From Kutzneria sp036403095 (GTDB lineage: Bacteria > Actinomycetota > Actinomycetes > Mycobacteriales > Pseudonocardiaceae): a stretch of 64,000 bases of DNA. Positions 24,544 through 33,408 of this stretch are shown one piece after another (the first letter of the stretch is position 1; each line of letters begins with the position of its first letter). Location of the stretch: contig DASWRQ010000303.1 of the NCBI GenBank assembly GCA_036403095.1, positions 18,877 through 82,876 of the forward strand, in the 5' to 3' direction. The notes beneath the pieces are model-generated. The model had not been told where the DNA came from. It searched no databases and worked only from the letters and a program-made list of their open reading frames with translations. A program made the translations under genes and the position numbers.

Positions 24544-27500
24544 CCGGGCCCGCGCCCGCTCGATGTCCCATCGAGCGCCGAATTCCGAGTACACCTCGAC
24601 TGCCTCGGCCAATGCGGCAGCGGCGTCCGCGTGCCCGCGGGCCGCGTGCAGCACGGCCAGATCCTCCAGCGCAGCACCGAGTTCCACCGCCCGGCCGATC
24701 CGCCGGTAGTGCTCGACGGCCTCCAGCGCCAACGCGGGATCCCCGGTGACCAAGGCGCGGCACCGCAACGCGGCCGTGTAGGCCCGAGCCGGGGTCTGCT
24801 CGCGGCCGGCCTCGTCCTGGCACTGCTCGGCGGCCTCGCGGGCGACCTCGACCTCCCCTACCTGCAAGGCCAACCGGGCCAGGTCCGGCAACCACTGGTG
24901 CCGCAACGTCATCTGCGAGTAGTCGGCCCGCAGGTTGGGCTTCAGCAGCGACACCGCCTCGTCGAGCCGGCCGTCCCGCTCGGCCGCAACCGCTTGCGCC
25001 GCGACGAGGAAGTCGCAGTTCTCCCGCTCCGCCGGGCTGGCCACCGGCACCTCGGCGGCGGCCAGCAGATGGGCGTCCGCGGCGTCGTCATTCCCACGCC
25101 GCAACGCGATCAGCGCCGCGGCACCGTGCAGCAGGAGCAGCGTGACGGTGCTCTCCCGCAGGCCGTAGAAGGTCATCTCCGGGCTGTCCTGCACGACGGC
25201 GTCCAGCTCGACCAGCGCCTCGTCCCACCGCCCGGTCCAGTAGTGGTGCACGGCGGCCGGCAGGTGCAGCTCGGTCGGCACGGCGTGCTGGCGGCCGAGT
25301 TCCCGCGCGAACCGGATCGTGCCGTCGACCTCGCCCAGGCGGTCCAGGTTCTGCAGGGTGAACAGCCGGTTGTCCAGCAGGCTCAGCCGCATGCCAACCA
25401 GTTCCGGCTGCTCGGCGACGGCGGCGATGGCCTCGTCCACGACCTCGATGGCCGCCGCGTGCTCGCGTCGCACCGAGTGCACGACCCACAGCTCCTGCAG
25501 GCCGTGCGCGGCGGCGAAGGCGTCGTGGCATTCCTGCCCGCGCTTGACGGCCCGCCGGGCGCTGACCTCACACGCCGTCAGGTCCTGGTTGCCGGTGCGC
25601 TCGCCGATGGCGGTGAGCACCTCGTGCCGGGCCTTCCAGAACTCCGGAATGTCCGGCCCGTCAAGGGATGCGCGCAGCATCTCCACGGCCGCCGCGCCCT
25701 GCCCGCGCCGGCACAGGATGTGCGCGAGGATGGACCGCATCTCCGACAGCCGCTCGACATCGCGAGTCCGGCCGATCACGTACCGCACCTCGGATTCCGG
25801 CACGCCACCGAGGGCGAACGACAACCGCGCCAGCTCGGCGGTTAGGGCTTCCCGCGCCGACGGCGTCAGCGTCGGCATGGCCAGGGCGCGGCCGATGAGG
25901 TCCATGGTGATCTGCGGGGCCAGCTGGCCGAGGCGGGATGCGTTGTCCTGCAACCAGGTCACGACCCACGCCTCGACCGCGCCGGGCACCGCCAGCAGCT
26001 GCTCGGCCACCTGCTCCAGCGGCGCGCCGGCCTTGGCCAGCGCCTGCGCGGCGTGGTTGTGCAGGGCCAGCCGGACCGCGCTGGGCGTGCCTTCGTACAA
26101 CGCTTGCCGGATCAGGCCGTGGCGGAACGCGAGGTACTCCCCCGAGGCCACGACCACGTTGCCGGCGATCGCCTCGTCCAGCAGGCTCAGCAGCGCCGGC
26201 ACTGGCCGGTCGCTGACCACGGACAGGTCGTTGACGGTGAACTCGCCGCCCAGCAGCGAGGCCCACTGCAGGGCCTCCCGCACGGTGGGCGAAAGGAAGC
26301 TCAGCCGCCGGGTCAGCGCGGCGACCAGCGAACTCGGCGCGTCGGCGGCGGTGCCGCGCTGGATCTCCGCGCTGCCGTCGGCCACGGTGATCGCGTCCTC
26401 ACGGGACAACGCGTCCAGGAGTTCTCGCACGTACAACGGGTTTCCGCCGGCACGGGCGGTCAGGGTACGCAGCTCCGGCCCGGGCACGGCGCCGACCGAC
26501 TGCCGCACGATGTCGACGACATCGTTGGCGCTCAAGGGTTCCAGGTCGACAACGAAGCCGCCCTCGGCGGCCAGCCGCACCTGCGTGACCTGCGGCCGTC
26601 GCGGCAGGGTCCGCGCGCTGGCCACCAGCAGCAGCGGCAGCCGGGTCGTGGCCCGGGAAAGCCGGTGCCACACCAGCAGACTGGTCTCGTCGGCCCATTG
26701 CATGTCGTCCAACACGAGCAGCAGCGGCGCGTCCTCGCAGAGCGTCTCCACGAAGGCCAGCAGGCGGTCGACCGCGGCCGCGACCGGGTCGGCGCCGGGG
26801 AGCAGGCCGTTGGCTGGGCCGTGCAGGCTCGCCGCCAGCTCGGCCCGGCGCGGGTCGACCGAGCGGCCGTCCACGTCGAGGCAGTCGAGCACGGCTCGCA
26901 GCGGAAAGCGCTGTCCTAGCTCGTCGGCCACCGCCCAGCCGAGCTGGCAGCCGGCCTGCTCGGCCCCGGCCAGACCGGCCGCCAGCAGCGAGGACTTGCC
27001 GATGCCGGGCTCGCCTTCCAACCAGACCACGCCGCCCCTGCCTGCCATTAGGTCGGCGACCATGGCCTGCATCCGGGCCACTTCCCGGGCCCGGCTGACG
27101 AAGCCGTCGGGCACGCGGGCGTGGTGGCTGGCCCGGGCCGAGACCACCGGCCTGACCTCGCCGGCCTGTAACTGGTGAAACAACTTGGCCAGCGGCGGGC
27201 TCGGCTCGATGCCGAGCTCGTCCAGCAGCAGGGTTTCGGTCTCGCGGTAGACCTCCAGCGCCTCGGCCCGCCGGCCGGACCGGTGCAGGGCGGTCATCAG
27301 CAGCGCCCGCAGGCTCTCCCGCAGCGGATAGGTCCGGACCAGTTCGGTCAGCTCGCCGATGACCGTGGCGGCCTGGCCCAGGGCCAGCAGCGCCTCGGCC
27401 CGTTGCTCCTGAGTGGCCAGTCGCAGCTCGGCCAGGCTGGCCCGGCAGCGTTGTGCGAAGGGGCCGGGAATGCCGCCGAAGGCCTCGCCGTGCCCCAGCG

Positions 27501-27924
27501 CCAGCGCGGCGTCGAGCGCCCGCAGCGCCGGGCCCGGCGATCCGGACGCCAGCAAAGCGGCCGCGTTCTGCCGTAGTTCCTCAAAATCGGTCAGGTCCAC
27601 GTGCACCCGCAGCACATAGCCGGCGCCCGAGGACTCCAGCAGCTGACTGGGGGTGCGGTTGGCCCGCCCCGGTTCCAGGGCACGGCGCAGGTCCGACACG
27701 TACGTGTAGAGACTGCCTTCGGCGCTGGCCGGTGGATCTTCGCCCCAGACGCCGTCGATCAGCTCGCTGCGGGACACCACCTGGCCCACACTCGCCGCCA
27801 GCATGGCGAAAACCGCCCGCTGCCGCGGCGGGCCCAACGCGATCTCGCCGTTGTCGGACCAGGCGCGGACCGCGCCGAGCAGTTCCACCTTCACCGAGGG
27901 CGCTGTCCCCACACCCGGGAGCAT
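24523..27924 (-). CDS. SARP-type BTAD regulator fused to a STAND ATPase and TPR region
   Basis: 1133 aa from ATG 27924; GTG 27960 is also in frame. OmpR-like winged helix at about 10-105 (KVELLGAVRAW, RQRAVFAMLAA, SELIDGVWGEDPP), bacterial transcriptional activation domain at about 110-255 (DFEELRQNA, PLRESLRALLMTALHRSGR, LLDELGIEPSPPL), P-loop GEPGIGKS (304-311), Walker B LLLVLDDMQWAD, then about 600 residues of helical repeats. Large SARPs switch on secondary-metabolite genes after sensing nucleotide or metabolite signals. It is divergent from the kinase trio starting at 28007 and could control it. Confidence 0.88.
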   Translation of the reverse strand: MLPGVGTAPSVKVELLGAVRAWSDNGEIALGPPRQRAVFAMLAASVGQVVSRSELIDGVWGEDPPASAEGSLYTYVSDLRRALEPGRANRTPSQLLESSGAGYVLRVHVDLTDFEELRQNAAALLASGSPGPALRALDAALALGHGEAFGGIPGPFAQRCRASLAELRLATQEQRAEALLALGQAATVIGELTELVRTYPLRESLRALLMTALHRSGRRAEALEVYRETETLLLDELGIEPSPPLAKLFHQLQAGEVRPVVSARASHHARVPDGFVSRAREVARMQAMVADLMAGRGGVVWLEGEPGIGKSSLLAAGLAGAEQAGCQLGWAVADELGQRFPLRAVLDCLDVDGRSVDPRRAELAASLHGPANGLLPGADPVAAAVDRLLAFVETLCEDAPLLLVLDDMQWADETSLLVWHRLSRATTRLPLLLVASARTLPRRPQVTQVRLAAEGGFVVDLEPLSANDVVDIVRQSVGAVPGPELRTLTARAGGNPLYVRELLDALSREDAITVADGSAEIQRGTAADAPSSLVAALTRRLSFLSPTVREALQWASLLGGEFTVNDLSVVSDRPVPALLSLLDEAIAGNVVVASGEYLAFRHGLIRQALYEGTPSAVRLALHNHAAQALAKAGAPLEQVAEQLLAVPGAVEAWVVTWLQDNASRLGQLAPQITMDLIGRALAMPTLTPSAREALTAELARLSFALGGVPESEVRYVIGRTRDVERLSEMRSILAHILCRRGQGAAAVEMLRASLDGPDIPEFWKARHEVLTAIGERTGNQDLTACEVSARRAVKRGQECHDAFAAAHGLQELWVVHSVRREHAAAIEVVDEAIAAVAEQPELVGMRLSLLDNRLFTLQNLDRLGEVDGTIRFARELGRQHAVPTELHLPAAVHHYWTGRWDEALVELDAVVQDSPEMTFYGLRESTVTLLLLHGAAALIALRRGNDDAADAHLLAAAEVPVASPAERENCDFLVAAQAVAAERDGRLDEAVSLLKPNLRADYSQMTLRHQWLPDLARLALQVGEVEVAREAAEQCQDEAGREQTPARAYTAALRCRALVTGDPALALEAVEHYRRIGRAVELGAALEDLAVLHAARGHADAAAALAEAVEVYSEFGARWDIERARARSAAAQP

Positions 27925-28006
27925 ACCGATCGTGCGAAAGGCCGGTGATCGGCCCGGCACGCCTTGTAGCCTGAGCCGACCGGAGTAATCAGCAGAGGGG
28001 GCCCGT

Positions 28007-28624
28007 GTGTCGCTGCGGTACTACTTCTACATCAGCGATTCGAAGGTCGACATGCTGCTGCCGCAGGTCGATCCAGGCTTCGCGGCCAAGCGCAGCACCG
28101 AGTTCGGCCTCGGGCTGAAACCGCTGAGCGGCAAGCACAAGCGGGAGACCGTCCCGGAGCACGTCCTGCGGCTGGAGCGCGTGATCCGGCACATCGACGA
28201 CTTCTGCGACGTGGGCACCGTCGACGAGCCGGGCCAGTACTTCCGGGGCCGGCTGGCCATGCGCGTGCAGCAGGCGCCGGGTTTCCTCTACTTCACCGGC
28301 GCCACCGAGGACACCGTCGTCGGCCTCGGCGGCTCCAGTGGTCACATCATCGGAGGGGCCAAGCCCAAGGAGGGCGAGGGCTTCGCGCCGTCCATGCTGC
28401 CGGGCATGGTCCAGGGCCTGACCGCGCTGGCCGCCGACGAGGCGCCGGAAGGCGCGCTCGAACTGGCGCACCTCGCGAACCGGAACGCGCGTGGCGACGA
28501 GCAGGAGGTGGAGTTCATCGCCAAACGCCTGCGGCACGGGCCGAGCCCCTACCCCGAGCTGGACCGCGGCCGGTCGGTGAACGTGCTGGTCGGGAGCCCG
28601 CTGTTCGTCGCACTGGCCGACTGA
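28007..28624 (+). CDS. Uncharacterised actinomycete protein heading the kinase trio (DUF7019-like)
   Basis: 205 aa from GTG 28007 with AGAGGGGG upstream. No signal peptide or membrane segment. The N-terminus RYYFYISDSKVDMLLPQVDP reminds me of a small actinomycete family (DUF7019 / SAVMC3_10250-type), an identification from memory only. Later features: KHKRETVPEHVLRLERVIRH, FRGRLAMRVQ, FLYFTGATEDTVVGLGGSSGHIIGG and a C-terminal GRSVNVLVGSPLFVALA, suggesting a binding fold rather than a known enzyme. Its TGA overlaps the ATG of the WD40 kinase by one base, so it is translationally coupled to it; probably a sensor or effector partner. Confidence 0.75.
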   Translation: MSLRYYFYISDSKVDMLLPQVDPGFAAKRSTEFGLGLKPLSGKHKRETVPEHVLRLERVIRHIDDFCDVGTVDEPGQYFRGRLAMRVQQAPGFLYFTGATEDTVVGLGGSSGHIIGGAKPKEGEGFAPSMLPGMVQGLTALAADEAPEGALELAHLANRNARGDEQEVEFIAKRLRHGPSPYPELDRGRSVNVLVGSPLFVALAD

Positions 28625-31600
28625 TGGGCTGGCAGCCGGGCGAGACCGTGCTCGGCCTGTACGAGGTCAAGGACGTGCGCAGCGGCGGCATGGGCGTGGT
28701 GCACCGGGTGCGGCATCTCGGCTGGCAGGTCGACCTGGCGGTGAAGACGCCCCGTCAGGACCGGGTCACCACGCCGGAGGACCGTCGGCACTTCGAGCGC
28801 GAGGCCGGCACGTGGGTCAACCTGGGCCTGCACCCGCACACCGTCAACTGTGTCTACGTGCGCACGATCGACGCCGCGCCGCGGGTGTTCGCCGAGTGGG
28901 TCGACGGCGGCAGCCTCGCCGACGTGATCCAGCACGGCGCCCTGGCCGCGGCCCGAATTCTGGACATCGGCGTCCAGACCGCCTGGGGCCTGGCCCACGC
29001 GCACGCGGCCGGTCTCGTGCACCAGGATGTCAAGCCGGCCAACGTGATGCTCGATCCGGACGGCACCGCCAAGGTCACCGACTTCGGCCTGGCCAAGGCG
29101 ATGCGATCCGACGAGATCGCGCCGGAGGGCGTCAGTTTCGGCGGCATGACGCCGGCGTACTGCTCGCCCGAGCAGGCCGATGCCGTGGCCGGCCGCGTCG
29201 GGGTGCGGATCACGGCGGCGTCGGATGTGTGGTCGTGGGGCGTCACGGTGCTGGAGATGTTCGCCGGCCGACGCACGACCAGCTACGGGCAGGCGGCCGG
29301 CGCGGCGCTGGCCATGCTGCTGGACGAGGGCTTGCGGCTACCGGAGCCGGTGAGTCTCTTGCTGCGGGCCTGCTTCGCCGACGATCCTTCGCAGCGGCCC
29401 ACCGCCCTCGACGCCGCCGCGCACTTGATCGACAGCTATGCCGGGGTTGTCGGCACGGCGTATGACCGGCCGGCGCCGAAGGCCGCCCGGCTGCTGGCCG
29501 ACGGCCTGTCCAACCAGGCCCTCTCGCTGCTCGATCTCGGCCGCGTCGAGGAGGCGGAAGAACTGTTCCGCCGCGCGATCACCGCCGACCCGTACCACCT
29601 GCCGGCGGTCTACAACTGGGGCCTGCACAAGTGGCGGACCGGCGTCGCCATGGGCGAGGAAGTCGTGTCGGGCCTCGAAGCCGCGCTGGCCGACGACCCG
29701 TCCAACAGCCTCGGACCGTTCCTGCTGGGGGCCGTCGAACTGGAGCGGCACGAGGACCGGCGGGCCGGCGAGCTGCTGCGCGCGGCAGATCAGTCCTCAG
29801 TAGACGTCCAGACGGCGTTGGCCGCTCTGGAGAACCGGCCGCCGCGCGTCAGTATCGACCTCAAGCACGACGATGTCACGACCATCGCGCTCAACGCGGA
29901 CGGCTCGAAGGTGCTGTTCGGCGACAAGGCCGGTCAACTGGTGTTGTGGACGCCGGCGAAAGGCACCGGCTGGCGATCGCGCCGCACCTTGACCCGCAGT
30001 GGCGACAAAGTCGACGCCGTGGCCATGAGCGCGGACGCCACGGTCGGCGTGATCATCCGTGACGGCGACGTCGAGCTGTGGGACCTGGTGCGCGGCCGCC
30101 AGCGGCAACGGCTGTTCGAGACCCCCGGCATCGAGGAGACCATCCGTCACGGCGTGCTCGAGGCTACGCGCGACCACCAGCGGCGAGGGCTGCGCGAGTC
30201 CGGCGTGTGCGCGATCGCCGTCAGCGCGGGCGGGCATTTCTGTGCGACGGGCCATGTTTCCGGCCGGGTCTCGGTCTGGTCGGTCGAGGACGGAAGACAG
30301 GTCGCCCACGTGCTGGCGCACGCCGGGCGCCTGCATGCGCTGGCGTTGAGCCCGGACGGCCGCCGGATCGTGTCGGCCTCGTTCACCGACCTCGACAGCT
30401 CGGTCCGGGCCTGGGACATGGTCACCGGGACCCTGACCGCCGAACTGACCGGGCCGCAACGGGGAACGCTGCACGGCGTGCCCAAGTACTCCTACGAGCT
30501 GGACTTCGGCGCGGTCAGCGCCGACGCCGGCCATGCCGTGGTCGCCTGGTGGCGCGGGCCGCTGGTGACATGGGACGTCCAGCGGGACGAGGTTGTGGGC
30601 ACGGTGCCCGCCCGACGCTCCGACCTGCTGTCGGTGCTTCTCGCCGGCACAACCATGCTGAGCACCTACGAGCCACCGGTCCGGGTGTGGGACGCGCCGA
30701 GTGGCCGCTGTCTGCGCACGCTCGGCCGCGACCTCGTCGGCAATGCCCAATGGGTGGACGCGGCGGCGATCACCGTCGACGCGCGGCTGGCCGCGCTCGG
30801 GAACTCGACCGGCATCGCGCTGCGTTCCCTGCCGGCCGCCGACTACCAAGCCCCGTGGTGTTACGCGCGACCACGAGCGGCCCAGGAGCTCGTCAGCACG
30901 GAAGACATGTTCCGCAGCCGCATGGATCACGTCCGGGAGCTCATCGAGGCGTCTCGGTTCGCGGCGGCCGGCGAGATGCTGCGCTCCGTCCAGGACGTGC
31001 CCGGCTTCGCCCGCAACCATGAGGTGCGCCAGGCGTGGGCCGACCTCGGCGCGCACGGCACCAGGGCGAACCTGCTCGGCGGCTGGCTGCTGTACGAGTT
31101 CGAGGGCGACGTCGAGCTGACCAAGCCGCCGACCGTGGCGCTGCGGGAGGACGGCCGGTACATGGTGACGTGCCGGTGGAGCGGCGAGGTCGACGTGTGG
31201 GACTTCCTGGCCTCCGAGCGGCTGCTGACCTTCGATCGCGGCGAGGGCGGCCAGGGCCACGAGGTCCGCTTCACCGTGGACGGCATGCTTTTGCTGGTCC
31301 GCACCAATGCCGGCACCATCCGCCAGCTCAACCTGGGCGACAGCAGCAAGCGGATCTTCACCAAGGACACCGGGCGGCTCACCGCGTTCGACGTCAACGC
31401 GGCGGGTGACCGGGCCGTCATCGGCGACGAGGTCGGCACGCTGCGGCTGCGGGACCTGCCGGCCGGCAACATCCTGCGCGAGTTCGCGGCGTTCGACGGC
31501 CGCGTCCGCACTGTCGCGATGAGCCCGGACGGCCGGCACCTGGCCGCGCTCGGCGACGGCCGGACCGGCCGCGCGATCCACCTGTGGGGCGACTCGGCGA

Positions 31601-32115
31601 GTCCGAAGTGGACATTGGAGAACCGCCAGGACAACGAGGCGCTGCACTTCAGCCGCGACGGCAACACCCTGTTCGTCTCGTTCCTGCTGTCGACCGCCGC
31701 GTGGGACGTGGCGACCGGTGAGTTCAAGTACATCGTGCGCTCCGACACCTCGATGGTGGACGTCGAGCTGCGCCTCGCCTTCAGCGGCGACGGCCGGTTC
31801 GCCGCGACGCCGGTGACCGGCGGACTGTCGGTCTGGCGGACCGACACCGGCAAGGAGCACCGCAGGCTGCCGGTGCCCAACTGGATCCGGGCGTACACGC
31901 TCAGCGCCGACGGGACCTTCGCCGTCACCGCCGACAACGACCGCCTGCTCCAGGTGTGGGACCTGGGCACCGGTGCGTGTCTGCGGACCATGGAGGCGCA
32001 CCGGTTCGACATCCGCACCATCCTGCTCAGCGCCGACGGCAGCAAGATGCTCACGGCCGACATCGGATCGTCGGTGTGCGGCTGGGAACTCGTGTGGGAC
32101 TACGACATCCCGTGA
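28624..32115 (+). CDS. Ser/Thr protein kinase with TPR and WD40 repeats
   Basis: 1163 aa. Kinase domain about 8-280: Gly loop RSGGMGVVHRV, ATP-binding Lys41 in DLAVKT, catalytic loop LVHQDVKPANVML with Asp135 and Asn140, and VTDFGLAKA (Asp153). The catalytic loop has Gln instead of the usual Arg (HQD, not HRD), so activation-loop control may differ. A TPR-like pair lies at about 290-350 (LSLLDLGRVEEAEELFRRAI). From about 410 to the end, two WD40 propellers (ISVWSVEDGR, VRAWDMVTG, VDVWDF, LQVWDLGTGACLRTM) form a protein-binding platform. Cytoplasmic; no transmembrane segment or PASTA sensor. Middle gene of an overlapping trio. Confidence 0.88.
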   Translation: MGWQPGETVLGLYEVKDVRSGGMGVVHRVRHLGWQVDLAVKTPRQDRVTTPEDRRHFEREAGTWVNLGLHPHTVNCVYVRTIDAAPRVFAEWVDGGSLADVIQHGALAAARILDIGVQTAWGLAHAHAAGLVHQDVKPANVMLDPDGTAKVTDFGLAKAMRSDEIAPEGVSFGGMTPAYCSPEQADAVAGRVGVRITAASDVWSWGVTVLEMFAGRRTTSYGQAAGAALAMLLDEGLRLPEPVSLLLRACFADDPSQRPTALDAAAHLIDSYAGVVGTAYDRPAPKAARLLADGLSNQALSLLDLGRVEEAEELFRRAITADPYHLPAVYNWGLHKWRTGVAMGEEVVSGLEAALADDPSNSLGPFLLGAVELERHEDRRAGELLRAADQSSVDVQTALAALENRPPRVSIDLKHDDVTTIALNADGSKVLFGDKAGQLVLWTPAKGTGWRSRRTLTRSGDKVDAVAMSADATVGVIIRDGDVELWDLVRGRQRQRLFETPGIEETIRHGVLEATRDHQRRGLRESGVCAIAVSAGGHFCATGHVSGRVSVWSVEDGRQVAHVLAHAGRLHALALSPDGRRIVSASFTDLDSSVRAWDMVTGTLTAELTGPQRGTLHGVPKYSYELDFGAVSADAGHAVVAWWRGPLVTWDVQRDEVVGTVPARRSDLLSVLLAGTTMLSTYEPPVRVWDAPSGRCLRTLGRDLVGNAQWVDAAAITVDARLAALGNSTGIALRSLPAADYQAPWCYARPRAAQELVSTEDMFRSRMDHVRELIEASRFAAAGEMLRSVQDVPGFARNHEVRQAWADLGAHGTRANLLGGWLLYEFEGDVELTKPPTVALREDGRYMVTCRWSGEVDVWDFLASERLLTFDRGEGGQGHEVRFTVDGMLLLVRTNAGTIRQLNLGDSSKRIFTKDTGRLTAFDVNAAGDRAVIGDEVGTLRLRDLPAGNILREFAAFDGRVRTVAMSPDGRHLAALGDGRTGRAIHLWGDSASPKWTLENRQDNEALHFSRDGNTLFVSFLLSTAAWDVATGEFKYIVRSDTSMVDVELRLAFSGDGRFAATPVTGGLSVWRTDTGKEHRRLPVPNWIRAYTLSADGTFAVTADNDRLLQVWDLGTGACLRTMEAHRFDIRTILLSADGSKMLTADIGSSVCGWELVWDYDIP

Positions 32116-33194
32116 TCCGACTGTCCTATGCCGACCATTCGCTGGTGATCACGAGCACCTGCGTGATCGGCCGCGCGCCGGAGTGCGACTTCCGGATCGC
32201 GGCCGATCCCAGGGTGTCCCGCCGGCACTGCGTGATCGACGGTCCGACCGTGCACGACCTGGGCAGCCGCAACGGCACGATCGTCAACGGAAAGCCTTGT
32301 GGCACCGCCGAACTGCACGACGGCGACGAGCTGCTGATCGGCGACACCACCGTGCTGGTCACCCTGTTTCCCCACGTGGTCAGGGAACTGGGACGGGGCG
32401 CGCAGGGCGTGGTGGAGCTGGTCGAGCAGGCGCCGGGCGACTTCGTCGCCGTGAAGACGCTCAGCGAGCAGGGTCAGGTCGACCCCGAGGCCCGCGCCGA
32501 CTTCCAGCGCGAACTGGACTGCACGAAGGCGTTGCGGCACGACCATATCGTCGAGTACCGAGGCAGCGAATCCGCCGACGGCGTGCTCCGGATCCGCTAC
32601 GAGTACTGCGCCGGCGGCGCCATCACCGGCCCGCTACCGATCGACCGGGCCGTTTCCCTGACGCTGCAAGCCCTCGACGCCCTCGCCTACGCCCACGAGG
32701 CCGACATCCCGGTCCTCCTGGCCGACGGCAGCACCGCCGTCGGGCACGGCCTCGCGCACCGGGACATCAAGCCCCAGAACCTTCTGCTCACCGCCGACGG
32801 CCGCCTCAAGATCGCCGACTTCGGCCTGGCCAAGGCCTTCGACCAGGCCGGCCTGTCCGGTCGCACCCGTACCGGCGCCCTCGGCGGCACCGTCGCCTTC
32901 ATGCCCCGCCGCCAGGTCTTCGACTTCAAGTACGCCCGGCCCCAGGTCGACCTGTGGGCCATCACCGCGTGCCTGTACTGGATGATCACCGGCCATCCAC
33001 CGCGCGACTTCCCGCCGGGGGTCGACGCGGTGACCATCGTCCTGCGCCAGCCGACGATCCCCATCCGCGACCGGCTGTCCACCGTTCCGACCGCGCTGGC
33101 CGAAGTGATCGACGCCGTGCTGGACGACACGGTCTCCGTCGGATTGACTGCCGCCGAGCTGGCAGCCGCGCTGGTCGGAGCAACGGGCTCCTAA
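32112..33194 (+). CDS. FHA-domain Ser/Thr protein kinase
   Basis: 360 aa from GTG 32112, which overlaps the previous TGA (GTGA). Residues 1-85 are an FHA phosphothreonine-binding domain with all key residues (GR at 20-21, SRRH at 36-39, GSRNGT at 51-56). Kinase domain about 90-350: GRGAQGVV, Lys115 in VAVKT, a 15-residue insertion before HRDIKPQN (Asp218, Asn223) and IADFGLAKA (Asp236). The usual A-P-E after the activation loop reads MPRRQV. The FHA domain may read the autophosphorylated partner kinase upstream, making a two-kinase relay. No membrane anchor. Confidence 0.88.
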   Translation: MIRLSYADHSLVITSTCVIGRAPECDFRIAADPRVSRRHCVIDGPTVHDLGSRNGTIVNGKPCGTAELHDGDELLIGDTTVLVTLFPHVVRELGRGAQGVVELVEQAPGDFVAVKTLSEQGQVDPEARADFQRELDCTKALRHDHIVEYRGSESADGVLRIRYEYCAGGAITGPLPIDRAVSLTLQALDALAYAHEADIPVLLADGSTAVGHGLAHRDIKPQNLLLTADGRLKIADFGLAKAFDQAGLSGRTRTGALGGTVAFMPRRQVFDFKYARPQVDLWAITACLYWMITGHPPRDFPPGVDAVTIVLRQPTIPIRDRLSTVPTALAEVIDAVLDDTVSVGLTAAELAAALVGATGS

Positions 33195-33408
33195 CCGGTC
33201 GGCCTGACGGATGTGGGCGATCGCGGCCCCCCAGGTCGAGCTCGAAAACCGACGAGTGTGACGAAGGCGGCCGCGCTTTCGGCCACATCCCCCGTTCGCT
33301 GATCGCCATGACGGGCGCTCGTCCCGTATCTTTCCTCCTCGGCCCGGAGTGCGATCGGTCGTGAATCCGGAACGCTGTGCCCTGCCCCATCACCGTCCCG
33401 GAGGAGAG

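Noticed and set aside
29797..32001. A 734-codon minus-strand frame opposite the WD40 kinase
   Set aside because: Composition is that of an antisense shadow; the plus frame carries unmistakable WD40 repeats.
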